Assembly: GCF_016925495.1 (NCBI RefSeq) | Contig: NZ_CP070491.1 | Coordinates: 4,166,001 to 4,230,000 of the forward strand | Length of the DNA: 64,000 bases | Source: Methylococcus sp. EFPC2 | GTDB taxonomy: Bacteria; Pseudomonadota; Gammaproteobacteria; Methylococcales; Methylococcaceae | Direction: 5' to 3' | Shown: positions 1-10,649 of the stretch, piece after piece | How positions within the stretch are numbered: position 1 is the first letter of the stretch | Layout: each line of letters starts with the position of its first letter | Notes under the pieces: generated by a model | Databases searched by the model: none | The model's input: only the letters and a program-made list of their open reading frames with translations | Told to the model about the DNA's origin: nothing | Program-made: the position numbers and the translations under genes

Positions 1-339
1 CGCGAGGAATTGCGCGGCAAGGCGCTGGGCGCCTTGCTCGACCAGCAGGGTCTCAGTTTGGAGGCTCGCGCGCTGTTCGACGGCCTGCCGCCCTTCGAAA
101 CGGTGGCCGATGCCGATCTGGTCCGAGTCTGCGAAGATCTGACGGGGCAGACCGCCGGCTCCGTCGCCTTCGGTACCGAAGCACCCTTCCTATCCGCCTT
201 AGGCCTGGAAACCCTGGTGTTAGGCCCTGGCAACATCGAACAAGCCCATCAGCCCGACGAATACCTGGAACTCGCCCAGATCCCGCCCGCCATCGCCATC
301 CTGCGCGGCTTGATCGAGCGCTACTGCGTGGCAACTTGA
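1..339 (+). CDS. argE: Acetylornithine deacetylase, C-terminal part (partial at left edge)
   Basis: The frame is open from base 1 and stops with TGA at 337-339, so only about the last 112 residues are present. Motifs typical of the M20 peptidase ArgE C-terminus are visible: a TEAPF segment, the LVLGPG strand and the AHQPDEY motif, whose His and Glu belong to the metal/substrate site in this family. ArgE removes the acetyl group from N-acetylornithine in arginine synthesis, in the cytosol. The start lies outside the window. Other M20 amidohydrolases are possible, but LGPG plus AHQPDEY favours ArgE. Confidence 0.85.
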   Translation, partial: REELRGKALGALLDQQGLSLEARALFDGLPPFETVADADLVRVCEDLTGQTAGSVAFGTEAPFLSALGLETLVLGPGNIEQAHQPDEYLELAQIPPAIAILRGLIERYCVAT

Positions 340-427
340 GTCGGCGCCCGGAAACGTAAGTCCGATTAGCGTGATCGGACGGATGTCATGCATCGCCACC
401 CGCCCGGACTTCGCCAAGCGGACAAGC

Positions 428-1609
428 TCATTGCTTGGGCAGGAGATTCAGCACGCCCCACATGAAGTCGAATTTCAGCGACCCCGTGAGCACGGCCGGT
501 ATCGGGGTGCCGGTCGGGTTGAACGGCAGTATCGCCTGAGCGGTATTGGTCGGCAGGCCGTTGGCACCGAAGGAGGCGTACACGTGGCAGGCGATGCAGG
601 AGGACGCCGCCACGGTGCCGTTGCCGACGATGCGTTCGATCACCGAATTGCCCAGCACGTTGGGCGTGCCGTCCGCGGCGACGTAGTCCACCTGGGAAGA
701 TTTCAGGCAATAGTTCTCCCACACCGGCGATAGTTTGGCCTTGGCTATCAGGGCTTGCAGTGCCGGCGTCTTCGCGCAGGCGCCGTACTGGCTGTTGACC
801 GCCGCCTTGTTGGGTGGCACCACCGGCTGCAAAGCGCCGAAGCTGTCGTAGCAGCCCATGCTGTCGCAGCGGCCCGGCGTCAGCGCGTGCTCGAAAGTCC
901 CCCAGACCCAGTTCGGGTTCTGCCGGCTGCTGACATGCAGGCCCGCCAGGGCATATTCGACCGAGTCCGAGACCGCGGTGTAATAAAGCTTTCTAATCTT
1001 GTCGAGGTTGCCCAGTTGCGGCAGCCATTGCAGCAGCGTCTGAACGGGTATCCAGTCGCCCTTGACCGCGATGGACGCGGTGGGCATTGCGACGTTGAAG
1101 GACTTCGCGTAGGCGGCCGCCAGTCCTTCCTGGGTGTTGAGATGGTTGTTGACGATGTAGTCGTACTGCGGGCGATTGCGTTTGACCTCCTCGGCGATGC
1201 AGGGCGTGGGCGTGCCGCTGGTGGGGAAGTTGGCGGTCGCCGCGCCGGCCGGCGGATTACAGGGTACGTCGATGGCGCCGTGCTGGACGCTGGTCAGTTT
1301 TCCCAGCACGCTGGCGTGCAGCTTTTTCGGGGCGTCCGGCGCAGGCCAATGCGGCGTGGGCGAGAAAGTGTCCTCATCGGAGGCCCAGGTCTCGAAGACT
1401 ACCGGCGATGGCCTGTGGTCGTAGACGGGCGCGGCGAATTCCGTGAACAACCGCCAGATGAAAGCATCGGAATTCTCGGTTACTCCATCGACTGCCCCGG
1501 CTCGGGCAGGAACTGCGATGAGCACCGGATCCTGAGCGGCACCAACCCCGCTCGGCAAGGACATGGCGGATAGCGAAACGGCGAGCGATGCATAAGCAAA
1601 TTTGTGCAT
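428..1609 (-). CDS. Exported monoheme c-type cytochrome-like protein, 393 aa
   Basis: I chose the ATG at 1609 because AGGAG sits 7 bases upstream and the protein then starts with a clean signal peptide (MHKF, hydrophobic core, cleavage near VGA-AQ). A longer frame reaches 1669 without support. One CxxCH heme site (CIACH, residues 338-342) lies near the C-terminus. Other cysteines (in GRCDSMGCYD, CAKTP, NYCLK) may form disulfides. The rest has no domain I can name. It should be periplasmic with one covalent heme. It stands alone, convergent with argE, and has a 975-bp non-coding region upstream. Electron transfer is a guess from the heme motif only. Confidence 0.7.
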   Translation of the reverse strand: MHKFAYASLAVSLSAMSLPSGVGAAQDPVLIAVPARAGAVDGVTENSDAFIWRLFTEFAAPVYDHRPSPVVFETWASDEDTFSPTPHWPAPDAPKKLHASVLGKLTSVQHGAIDVPCNPPAGAATANFPTSGTPTPCIAEEVKRNRPQYDYIVNNHLNTQEGLAAAYAKSFNVAMPTASIAVKGDWIPVQTLLQWLPQLGNLDKIRKLYYTAVSDSVEYALAGLHVSSRQNPNWVWGTFEHALTPGRCDSMGCYDSFGALQPVVPPNKAAVNSQYGACAKTPALQALIAKAKLSPVWENYCLKSSQVDYVAADGTPNVLGNSVIERIVGNGTVAASSCIACHVYASFGANGLPTNTAQAILPFNPTGTPIPAVLTGSLKFDFMWGVLNLLPKQ

Positions 1610-2584
1610 GACCTTACTCCTGTGCGGATTCACCCGAGGACGGGCGTTGCGACGATTATTGTTATACAAATTTCAGGGTATATAGGGCTTTTGAGCCACC
1701 CTGATGATGGGTCGGAATAACTGCGCTTGGCAATACGGTAAAACTCCTTATCCTGAATTGCCGATACCTAAAATTCGGCTATTTCCCTGCGCATGATTTC
1801 CTGGCCGTCGCAGCATGAATGACATTATTTATAATTTAATTGCGATGGACGAATTTTCCCTGCTGGCGGATTTTTATGACGATAAAAAACCAATATAAAA
1901 GGGTTTTTATATCGGCTGGCGTTGGAGCCTGATAACCCCACGTAAGGAGCTTATATTACTTCGTCGTTCCAGCCGGAAGTGCCTATGAGAGCATTCGGCG
2001 GATGGCAACAAACACCGTTTTTGACGGTCCGTGTGCAGCTCACATCAAGGCGGGTGATACACGTGCGACCTGGATTGGGTAAAGTATTCCGACCAGGCAG
2101 AGCCCAGCCGGCCGGCGGAGAGTGGTGACAAATAGCCGGATACTATTCCGTAGGCGGCTTTAAAATCCGATATTGATAACTATGCCGCGGCTTTGTCGAC
2201 AGGCTCGAATGCGCCTGCCTTAGCCAGCAAAACCTCGCTCGTCCGATACGAATCGGCGTGCCGAGAAGGTTTGCCCGAACTCCTCGGCGAAAGGCGCCCG
2301 CAACCGGTCGCTCGGACCCGCTGGTGAGTCGCCGAAGTTAGGAGATGGACTGCAGGGCCGGCCGAAAATAACTTGTTTTTTGTGTGTGTATGGACTTATC
2401 GTCTGACCCGCTCGCGCTGCAACGGCGGAATCACGTGTCAAGCCGGTAGATTCCCTCGCTATCCCTTGCCGCGAGGGGGTGAGCTTCCCCCGGGTTTCAG
2501 ACCAAATACCTAGGCCGATCATGACCGCGACCGGATAGGCCCGGCCCGCGGCATGCGGTCACGCATCGCACACGGAGAAGGACC
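1610..2584. other. Long intergenic region with an AT-rich patch
   Basis: I see no convincing gene in these 975 bases. Short frames on the minus strand (for example 2220-2522) lack a ribosome site and recognisable motifs. From about 1790 to 1960 the sequence is much richer in A/T than its surroundings and contains a small hairpin, ATATAAAA (1893-1900) pairing with TTTTATAT (1905-1912) around a GGGT loop. This could hold the promoter region of the minus-strand cytochrome gene or be a scar of transferred DNA. Confidence 0.4.
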
Positions 2585-4024
2585 ATGACAGACACTGCGC
2601 TGCAAACTTCGACAACCTCGACGATCCAGGGCTGCTGCCGGTTGGCGGTGCCTCTGCTGATGGTACTGGCCTGCGCCCTCGCGGCTCCGGTTTGGGCCGG
2701 CACGCTGCAAGGCACCGCCCTTTACCGTGAACGCATCGCACTGCCTCCCGGCGCGGTATTCGAAGCCGTGCTGCAAGACGTCTCGAGCGCCGATGCGGCG
2801 GGCGAGACGCTGGGCAGGGCCAGGCTCGATCCGGCGGGGAGTCCGCCGTTCCGTTTCGAGATCACCTACGACGATGCCGCCGTGCAGCCGGGCCACCGCT
2901 ATGACGTCCGGGCTACCGTCACCCGCGACGGACAGCCGCTGTTCGCCACGAACCGCGGCTATCCCGTGCTCGACGGCGGCAACACGCCGCTCCGCCTGCT
3001 GCTGGTGTCCGTCCGCGGCGGCAAGCAGCCGCGCGCCGGCTCGACAGCCGGGGAGCTCGAGCTGCCCGCATCCTACGAAGGCGAACTGGCGGGCGCGAAC
3101 AGCGCCATCCTCTGGCATCTCGACCTGCTGCCGGAAGGTCGCTACCAGTCGCGTAGCACCTATCTGGATGCCCCCGAGTCCAAGCCGGTCGACGACATCG
3201 GCCGCTGGCTGCGGGAGCCCAAGACCGGCCGGCTGGAGTTGCGGGGGGAGCGCACGAATCCAGGCTACTTCCGGCTGGAGCAGGGCGGCGCCGTGCTGCG
3301 CAAGCTGGATAAGTCCGGCAAGCCTATCGCGGCCGCCCGCAACGACCGGCTGCGGCGCCTGCCGCAGCCGGCGCCGATCGAACCGCGGCTGGCGCTGACC
3401 GGCCTGTTCAAATCCCTGGCCGATTCGCCTTCCATCACCCTGTGCGCCGATGACCGGCAACTGCCGGTGGCCATGGAGGCCGACTACCGGGCGCTGGAAG
3501 CCGCCTACCGGCAGGAAAGCCCTCCGCCGGGCCAGGCACTGCTGGTCGAACTGGACGGGCTGATCGCGAAACGTCCCTCGGCGGAGGAGAGCCAGCCCCC
3601 GAGGCCGACCCTAGTGGTGGAACGCTACGCCAAGATCTGGCCGCGGGAGTCCTGCGGCAACGCCTTGGCGGAGACTCCATTGCGGGGCACCTATTGGAAG
3701 CTGGTGCGCCTGAACGGGGAGCCGGTGCGCGTCGCGGAGCGGCAGCAAGAGCCGCATTTGATCTTCGCCGCCGATCAGCCGCGCCTGTCCGGCAACAGCG
3801 GCTGCAACCGGGTGACGGGCGGTTTCGAGTCGAGCGGCGACAAGCTGAAGTTCGGCCAACTGGCCGGCACCATGATGGCCTGCATCCAGGGCATGGAACT
3901 GGAGCGCCCGTTTCTGCAAGCCCTGGAGAAAGTGGCGCGCTACCGCATCAAGGGCAGCCACCTGGAACTGCTGGATGCCGAGGGCTCGCCGCTCGCACGC
4001 TTCGAGGCGGCGGCGCTACGCTGA
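2585..4024 (+). CDS. Periplasmic YbaY-NlpE-META multidomain protein, 479 aa
   Basis: The ATG follows GGAGAAGG at good spacing. The signal sequence ends at about residue 39 (PVWA-G), with no lipobox cysteine, so a soluble periplasmic protein is likely. Residues about 40-145 resemble the YbaY/YscW beta-sandwich (GTALYRERIALPPGAVFE, DVSSADA). Residues about 155-255 match an NlpE-N-like repeat (ASYEGELAGANSAILWHLDLLPEGRY), but without the CxxC of classical NlpE. About 270-360 is a linker domain. The last 110 residues are a META/HslJ domain (TYWKLVRLNGEPV, LSGNSGCNRVTGGF, GTMMACI). These domains are associated with envelope stress and heat-inducible lipoproteins. The next gene is a shorter paralogue, probably cotranscribed. 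Function is inferred from domains only. Confidence 0.7.
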   Translation: MTDTALQTSTTSTIQGCCRLAVPLLMVLACALAAPVWAGTLQGTALYRERIALPPGAVFEAVLQDVSSADAAGETLGRARLDPAGSPPFRFEITYDDAAVQPGHRYDVRATVTRDGQPLFATNRGYPVLDGGNTPLRLLLVSVRGGKQPRAGSTAGELELPASYEGELAGANSAILWHLDLLPEGRYQSRSTYLDAPESKPVDDIGRWLREPKTGRLELRGERTNPGYFRLEQGGAVLRKLDKSGKPIAAARNDRLRRLPQPAPIEPRLALTGLFKSLADSPSITLCADDRQLPVAMEADYRALEAAYRQESPPPGQALLVELDGLIAKRPSAEESQPPRPTLVVERYAKIWPRESCGNALAETPLRGTYWKLVRLNGEPVRVAERQQEPHLIFAADQPRLSGNSGCNRVTGGFESSGDKLKFGQLAGTMMACIQGMELERPFLQALEKVARYRIKGSHLELLDAEGSPLARFEAAALR

Positions 4025-4089
4025 CGGACGGTCAGGATGCGGCCGTGCCGGCGCGGCCCGATATTCGGATACGGAGATATGCAGGACCC

Positions 4090-5250
4090 ATGAAGAAGCT
4101 CACGCGACTATTGATCGCCGCGATATCGTCGTGGCCGATTTTGTATGCCGTTCCGTCCGCGGGCGGGGATGCCTATGCCGTCGCCGAGGCGCGCGGCAAG
4201 GATGGCTTGGTGCTCGCCGAAACGACCCGTGTCGGGGGAACAAAGCACGAGAGGTTGGGTTCGCAACGTGCCGGCAAGGCGGGCCTTGGCGCGCTACCGG
4301 CAAGCTTCGAGGGTGAGCTTCCCTGTGCCGATTGCCCGGTCGTCCGCTATCACCTGGATATCTTCCCCGACCGCCTTTACGTCCTGAGAGCCCAATATGA
4401 AGGCACGCAACGTCCGTTAGACACCGTCGGTACCTGGGCGGGCAATCCCTCGGGTTCGTTGCTGACGTTGCAGCGCGACCGTCGCAGCGCGCTCACTTTC
4501 GAGGTCTCGGACAGTTCCACTTTGCTCTGGCCGCCTCGCAGAATGGCGGGCGCCGACAAGTCGGGGGCGGGCTATGTGCTCAAGCGAACCTCTACGTTCC
4601 AACCCGTCGAGGCGCGCGCCACGCTCACCGGCATGTACCTCCACGTGGCAGGCAGCGGCGTGTTCGAGATCTGCACGGGGCCGGGCCAAAGCCGCCTGCC
4701 GCTCGCGCAGGAGGGCGTGAACGCGGCGCTCGAAGCCGCTTATGGCCGCCTGGCTCCTGCGGCCGGCGTCGACGTGCTCGCGCGATTCGAAGGCCGCATC
4801 ACCATGCAGCCCAAGCCGGAAGGCGGGGGCTTGCAGCCTGCTCTGGTCGTCGAGCGCGTCATCGAGTTAAAGCCCGGCGAAACCTGCAGAACCCAATTTA
4901 CGGCCATCCAGCTCGAAGATACTCCGTGGACTCTCACTCATCTGGGCGATGAGGCCGTGCCGACGCGATACGACCGAACCCAGCCGCACTTCAGTCTGAG
5001 CCCCTTGGATCATCGCATCACCGGCAATGCAGGCTGCGCCCAGATGACGGGTCGGTATACCCTGGACGGTTCCAAGCTGGGGTTCGGCAGCCTAGTAACC
5101 ACCATGAATGCGCAGTGCCGGGGCGGACTGGACATCCAGCGGGCCTTTCTGGCGGCGATCGATCGGGTGAAAGCCTGGCGTCTGGGCGGCCGGAGTCTGG
5201 AACTTCTGGACGTCGACGGCAAAACCGCTGCACGCTTCCAGGCGAGGTAA
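4090..5250 (+). CDS. Periplasmic NlpE-META protein, paralogue of the preceding gene, 386 aa
   Basis: The frame is open further upstream inside the preceding gene, but the ATG at 4090 gives a signal peptide (MKKLTRLLIAAISSW) 65 bases after the previous stop. An NlpE-N domain with the characteristic CxxC (FEGELPCADCPVVRYHLD) is followed by a middle domain alignable with the first gene (TLTGMYLHVAGSGVFEICTG; LVVERVIELKPGETC) and a C-terminal META domain (TPWTLTHLGDEAV, ITGNAGCAQMTGRY). In NlpE the cysteine pair is tied to copper and disulfide sensing in the envelope. It lacks the YbaY domain of its neighbour, and no lipobox is seen, so it is probably soluble in the periplasm. Confidence 0.72.
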   Translation: MKKLTRLLIAAISSWPILYAVPSAGGDAYAVAEARGKDGLVLAETTRVGGTKHERLGSQRAGKAGLGALPASFEGELPCADCPVVRYHLDIFPDRLYVLRAQYEGTQRPLDTVGTWAGNPSGSLLTLQRDRRSALTFEVSDSSTLLWPPRRMAGADKSGAGYVLKRTSTFQPVEARATLTGMYLHVAGSGVFEICTGPGQSRLPLAQEGVNAALEAAYGRLAPAAGVDVLARFEGRITMQPKPEGGGLQPALVVERVIELKPGETCRTQFTAIQLEDTPWTLTHLGDEAVPTRYDRTQPHFSLSPLDHRITGNAGCAQMTGRYTLDGSKLGFGSLVTTMNAQCRGGLDIQRAFLAAIDRVKAWRLGGRSLELLDVDGKTAARFQAR

Positions 5251-5274
5251 TAGGGCTAAGGGGATCGATTGATC

Positions 5275-6285
5275 ATGAAGCGTCTTGTTCTTTGGTTCAC
5301 GGGGATAGTAGTCGTCCTGACCGTCGCCGGGGTGTTGGCTTTCAAGCTCAGCCCCTGGCCGTCGGTCGCCGTCTTCGCCTATCTGTTTTCCAAGGGCGAC
5401 CAGGCTTCCGAGGCGGCGCTCGAAAAGCACGTACCGGCCGGCATCGTGGCCAGGCGCGGCCTCGCTTACGGCGAAAGCCGGGACGAAATCTTCGATGTCT
5501 ATTACAGGCAGGGAACGGAGGGGCCCGGGCCGACCATCGTCTGGGTGCACGGAGGCGGCTGGATCGGCGGCAGCACGGACGGTATCGCCAACTATATGAA
5601 GGTGCTCGCGGGCCATGGCTACACGACGGTCGCGGTCGAATACTCGACGGGTTACGGCGCCACCTACCCCAAGCCGGTGCAGCAGGTGAACGCGGCACTC
5701 GGCCGTCTGGTCCGCGATGCTGCCGATCTCCACATCGATCCCGGGGCCGTCGTGCTCGCTGGCGATTCTGCCGGAGCTCAGATCGCCGGCCAGATCGCCC
5801 TGATCACTACCGATCCGGCCTACGCAGACCGGCTGGGTATTGCACCGCAATTGAAACCGGACCAGCTTTCCTCGGTCCTCCTGCTGTCCGGCGCCTACGA
5901 TCTGGCGGCGCTGGATTTCGAAGGCGACTACGCCTGGTTTCTCAGGACCGTGCTCTGGGCGTATTCGGGGGTGGAGAATTTCCTCGACGACGAACGCTTC
6001 CGGCTGCTTTCGGTGACCGGCCATGTGACATCGACATTCCCGCCGAGCTTCATTTCCAGCGGCAACGGCGATCCCCTCGCGCCCCAGGCCGTTGCGCTGA
6101 CGCAAAAACTCGATCGTCTGGGAGTGCGCACCGACGCGCTGTTCTTCCCTAACCATGCGCCGCCGCTTCCCCACGAGTACCAGTTCAATCTCGACGATCC
6201 GGCCGGGCAGGAAGCATTGAAGCGGATATTGGCCTTTCTCGACGCGCGGCGGGGTAGGGGAGCGGCGAGTCCTTCGTCCGGTTGA
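5275..6285 (+). CDS. Alpha/beta hydrolase, carboxylesterase/lipase-like, 336 aa
   Basis: One N-terminal hydrophobic segment (residues about 4-22) should anchor or export it. The oxyanion-hole motif HGGGW begins at residue 92 and the nucleophile elbow GDSAG places the catalytic serine at 165. The later GNGDPL and HEYQF segments supply the likely Asp and His. This is the hormone-sensitive-lipase/BD-FAE type of esterase. A TTG at 5269 is an alternative start; I prefer the ATG at 5275. It follows the NlpE-META gene by only 24 bases, so it is probably in the same operon. Substrate unknown. Confidence 0.8.
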   Translation: MKRLVLWFTGIVVVLTVAGVLAFKLSPWPSVAVFAYLFSKGDQASEAALEKHVPAGIVARRGLAYGESRDEIFDVYYRQGTEGPGPTIVWVHGGGWIGGSTDGIANYMKVLAGHGYTTVAVEYSTGYGATYPKPVQQVNAALGRLVRDAADLHIDPGAVVLAGDSAGAQIAGQIALITTDPAYADRLGIAPQLKPDQLSSVLLLSGAYDLAALDFEGDYAWFLRTVLWAYSGVENFLDDERFRLLSVTGHVTSTFPPSFISSGNGDPLAPQAVALTQKLDRLGVRTDALFFPNHAPPLPHEYQFNLDDPAGQEALKRILAFLDARRGRGAASPSSG

Positions 6286-6331
6286 AGGCCTTGTACGCCG
6301 CAACCGGCGCCGTTTCGGCTAGGCGGAGCGG

Positions 6332-7291
<960 letters not shown>

Positions 7292-7295
<4 letters not shown>

Positions 7296-9175
7296 TGCGC
7301 TCCGGCAGCGGGGGCGGCGCCCGGCTGCAGCAAGGGGGCGATGCCGCGCGGCTGCAAGGTGCCGTTTTCGAACTGGGCGCAATGCAGTTGGCGCTGTATC
7401 CGGTTGCCGCTCAGCAGGTTGAGGGTGCCGGTCGCGCCGTTGTAACGGCTCGGCGGACTGCTCTTCAACTGACCGAGGCGCGGAACCAGGTTGTACGCAT
7501 CCACGCCCATGGCGATCAGGCGGGTGTAGGTTTCCGGCGTCTGCTGGAGTGCGCCTTGCAGGCCCTGGCGCGAGAGCGGGCCGGTGTCGGTCGTGTTGAG
7601 CAGCCAGGGCGCATCGCAGAAGATCACGCCGTTCAGCTCCTTGTCCAGGCTGGCGTCGCTACGCCCGGAGTAGGTGTGCGAGGTGGCGTACACCGGCAAA
7701 GGGCTCGTCAATTGGCTGTCCAGTTGCGGCTTGAGCAGGCGGGCGTCGCGCGGATCGGCGATCAGGAACACGAAGTCGGCACCGCCGGACTGGGTCTGAT
7801 TGGCCAGCAGTTCCTGCACCGGTTGCGCGAAATCATTGCCGCCCGGTTGATAGGTCTTGACCGTCGCCAGCCGGCCGCCCAGGCTTTTCCAGTAGGTGGA
7901 GAAGTGGGCGATCATGCGCTGTCCGAAGCTCGATGCGGGCGCCAGCACCAAAGCGGATTGCCGGCCGTCGAACCAGGCGCTGCCGGCGGATTGCTCCACC
8001 TCCTGCTCGGGCGTCAGGCCGAATTGATAAAGCTTGTCCTGGCTGACGTCCGGATTCTGGTTCAAGGCCAGCACCGGCACGCCCAGTTCACCGGATTGTG
8101 CCAGTGCCGCGACGTCTTCCTTGAGCAGAGGGCCGATCACGAATTCCGCTCCCTCGGACGTGGCCTGCCGGTATTGCTCGGCGACGGCGGGACCTTGCGC
8201 ATCGACGAAGCGCAACTCGGGCTTGGCCGGGTTGGAGTCGGCCGAGCGAGCGGCTTCGATGCCGGCGCGCAGCGCCTGCCCGGCCGGCGCGTAATTGCCG
8301 CTGAGCGGCAGCAGCACGGCGATGAAGTGACCGCCGCTCCCGGTCGCCGCGGCTGCTTCCGCCGGAGGCTGTGGCGCTTGAACGGCGGGCGTTTCGGCTT
8401 TGAGCGGCTTGATCTCGATGGTCTTGTTGGGCGCTTGCTTGGGCGTCAGGCCGCCGACGAAGGCGCCGTTGGCCGGGTGGCCGGGATACTGTGCGCGCCA
8501 GGTCTGCAGGGCCGCGACACGCTGCGCGACCGGTGCGCGGGCGGCTTGCGAGAGCGCCAGCCAGCCGCCCAGGATGTAGTCGTTCGGCTCGCGCATGCCG
8601 GCCAGGGCGGCATCCGGGACATGACCCAGGGTGTCGTATATGGCCTCGTTGTTTTTCTGGATGGCTTCCGGACTGCTCAGCAACTGCCCCAGGTACACCC
8701 TTTCGCGGGCGCTTTCCACCATCTTGCCCAACTGGTTGTAGGCCGATGCGCGCAGTGTGTGATAATGCGCCCGCGACGCTGGCTCCAGTTGTGCGTCCGT
8801 GAGTTGATCCAGCCTGGCCATGGCTTCCCGTGCCCGCCCCTGGTTGAGGTCGATACGGCTCTTGAGCAGCAACAGGCGGTAGCGGTCTGCCCGCTCCAGT
8901 TCGCCCTCGTCGATGCCGCTGATGAGGGCTTGCGCCATGCGGTTGTTGCCGCCGCGCAGCTCCGCATCGGCCGCCTGCAGCCGGTAATAATCCGGGGCAT
9001 TGGAACTGTCGGCGAGTTGCTGGTAAATCTGCGAGGCCCCGACATAATCGGCGGCTCTGAGACGGCTTCCGGCCTCGGCAAGATAGGGGGCGTCGGCCTC
9101 CCTGGCGCGTTGTGCGGCACAGCCGGCGAGGGTCAGAACGAGGAGGGACAGCGAGAGTCGTTGCAGCTTGGGCAT
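7292..9175 (-). CDS. lpoA: LpoA, outer-membrane lipoprotein activator of PBP1A, 627 aa
   Basis: The start at 9175 gives a lipoprotein signal peptide with the lipobox LAGC at about residues 18-21. The N-terminal half is helical with TPR-like repeats (YRLQAADAELRGGNNRMAQAL). A Pro/Ala-rich linker around residues 280-310 leads to a periplasmic-binding-protein fold (HFIAVLLPLSGNYAPAGQALRAGIEAA). E. coli LpoA has the same architecture and similar length; it spans the periplasm and stimulates the synthase PBP1A. It is divergent from rsmI with 28 bases between, the same arrangement as yraL/yraM. Confidence 0.9.
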
Positions 9176-9203
9176 GTGTGAACGTTGAACGGAGTGGAGT
9201 GAG

Positions 9204-10067
9204 TTGGCGGACCGCGAGTGCGGCATACTATATCTGGTGGCTACGCCCATCGGCAATCTGGCGGATTTCAGCTTCCGCGCGGTGGAAATCCTGCAATCGG
9301 TCGATTTCATCGCCGCCGAGGATACCCGCCACAGCCGCCCTCTGCTCGATCGTTACGACATCGCCAAGCCGCTGATCGCCCTGCACGAACACAACGAAGA
9401 CGCGGCTTCCGGCCGGCTGGTGGATCGCTTGCAGGCGGGCGAGTCGGCCGCGCTGATTTCCGATGCCGGCACCCCGCTGATCAACGACCCCGGCTATCCG
9501 CTGGTGCGCTTGGCGCGCAGTCGCGGCGTGTCGGTCGTGCCCGTTCCCGGTCCCTGCGCCCTGATCGCCGCCTTGTCGGCGAGTGGTTTGCCGTCCGATC
9601 GCTTCGCCTTCGAAGGTTTTCCCCCGCGCACCGCGTCGGCGCGCCGCAAGTTGCTGGAGAACTTGAGTGGCGACACCCGCACGCTGGTGTTCTACGAATC
9701 CAGTCATCGGGTGCTGGATTTCGTCTCCGACATCGCCGCCGTGCTGCCGGCCGAACGGCCGGTGGTGATCGCGCGCGAGTTGACCAAGTTGCATGAGAGT
9801 TTTCTCAACACCACGGCCGGCGAGGCCGTCGCGCTGATGCAGGCCGATTCCAACAGCCAGCGCGGTGAATTCGTCGTCGTCATTCAGGGCGCCCCGGCCG
9901 TGCCGGCGGAAGATGCGCTCGGTGAAGAGCCGCTCAGGATATTGAAGCTGTTGCTGGAAGAATGTTCGCTGAAGACCGCCGTGTCCTTGTGCGCGCGCAT
10001 CACCGGGGCGCGCAAGGAGTTGATTTATCGGACGGCGCTGGCGTTCAAAGAGGGTGGGGCGGACTAG
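9204..10067 (+). CDS. rsmI: 16S rRNA 2'-O-methyltransferase RsmI, 287 aa
   Basis: Tetrapyrrole-methylase fold with RsmI signatures: LYLVATPIGNLADFSFRAVEIL, AAEDTRHSRPLLDRY, SDAGTPLINDPGYPLVR and VPGPCALIAALSASGLPSDRFAFEGF. It methylates C1402 of 16S rRNA using S-adenosylmethionine. The start is a TTG at 9204 preceded by a GGAGTGGAGTGAG purine stretch; no ATG lies before the first conserved motif. It is divergent from lpoA. Confidence 0.92.
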   Translation: MADRECGILYLVATPIGNLADFSFRAVEILQSVDFIAAEDTRHSRPLLDRYDIAKPLIALHEHNEDAASGRLVDRLQAGESAALISDAGTPLINDPGYPLVRLARSRGVSVVPVPGPCALIAALSASGLPSDRFAFEGFPPRTASARRKLLENLSGDTRTLVFYESSHRVLDFVSDIAAVLPAERPVVIARELTKLHESFLNTTAGEAVALMQADSNSQRGEFVVVIQGAPAVPAEDALGEEPLRILKLLLEECSLKTAVSLCARITGARKELIYRTALAFKEGGAD

Positions 10068-10075
10068 GGGGCTGA

Positions 10076-10096
10076 CGCCGGAGTGGGGCTCCGGCG
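10076..10096. terminator. Hairpin between convergent rsmI and the 10109-10546 gene
   Basis: CGCCGGAG (10076-10083) pairs perfectly with CTCCGGCG (10089-10096) around a 5-base loop. It lies between two convergent genes, a position typical of shared terminators. There is no clear T run on either side, so it may be factor-assisted. Confidence 0.45.
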
Positions 10097-10108
10097 CGAA
10101 AGCGATGC

Positions 10109-10546
10109 TTAGTTCGGACGGGGTGCCCGCTCGGACTGGCGCAGAGGCGTCGCCTGCTGGCCGGGCTTTTTCGGCGGGGCCGTCAGTTTTTCCACCATGT
10201 CGTCCCAGGAGGCATATTGCTTGAACTCCGGATGGCCGGCGGCGATCTTGACGTTCACTTCCTGGCGCGCCAGCGCGATCAGTTCGTCGGGCTTCAGGCC
10301 GTCGACGGCTTGCGTAAAGGCGTCCGGACCTTCTTCCGATTTCAGTTTTTCCAGGATGCCGAACGCCATGTCGAAGACGGTACGATCATTGGTCGGCATG
10401 GTGCGTCTGACCTGCATGGCCGATTTTTTCAGCTGTTCCGTGCTGCCGCCGCTCAGCTCGTTGGCATTGTGCATGCGCATATAGGCGGGAAGGAAGTAGA
10501 TCACCGCGAGGATGGCCATGACGCCTGCGATGTATTTCATTTTCAT
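10109..10546 (-). CDS. Hypothetical membrane-anchored or exported protein, 145 aa
   Basis: The ATG at 10546 is preceded by GGAGAGAG at 5-6 bases; a longer frame to 10747 is a shadow. Residues about 4-20 form one hydrophobic segment (YIAGVMAILAVIYFLPAYM) that could be an anchor or uncleaved signal. The soluble part is helical and charged and ends in a basic Pro-rich tail. No known domain is recognised. It is divergent from a small lipoprotein gene, with a shared AT-rich promoter region between. Confidence 0.65.
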   Translation of the reverse strand: MKMKYIAGVMAILAVIYFLPAYMRMHNANELSGGSTEQLKKSAMQVRRTMPTNDRTVFDMAFGILEKLKSEEGPDAFTQAVDGLKPDELIALARQEVNVKIAAGHPEFKQYASWDDMVEKLTAPPKKPGQQATPLRQSERAPRPN

Positions 10547-10577
10547 AGTTCTCTCTCCGAATGTGGGGCTGGGACGC

Positions 10578-10587
10578 ATTATATAAT
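10578..10587. promoter_or_regulatory. Palindromic -10-like element between divergent genes
   Basis: ATTATATAAT reads TATAAT on both strands and lies 32 bases upstream of the minus-strand ATG and 63 bases upstream of the plus-strand ATG. It could serve as a -10 box in both directions. No good -35 is seen on either side, so this is tentative. Confidence 0.35.
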
Positions 10588-10649
10588 TCGGCCTCGGAAA
10601 CCGTATCCAAAGCCTTTGTTTTCCGTGGGTCTTTACGCTGGGCAAAACC

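Noticed and set aside
2220-2522. Minus-strand 100-codon frame
   Set aside because: No ribosome site, no motif, and odd composition; I treat it as chance.
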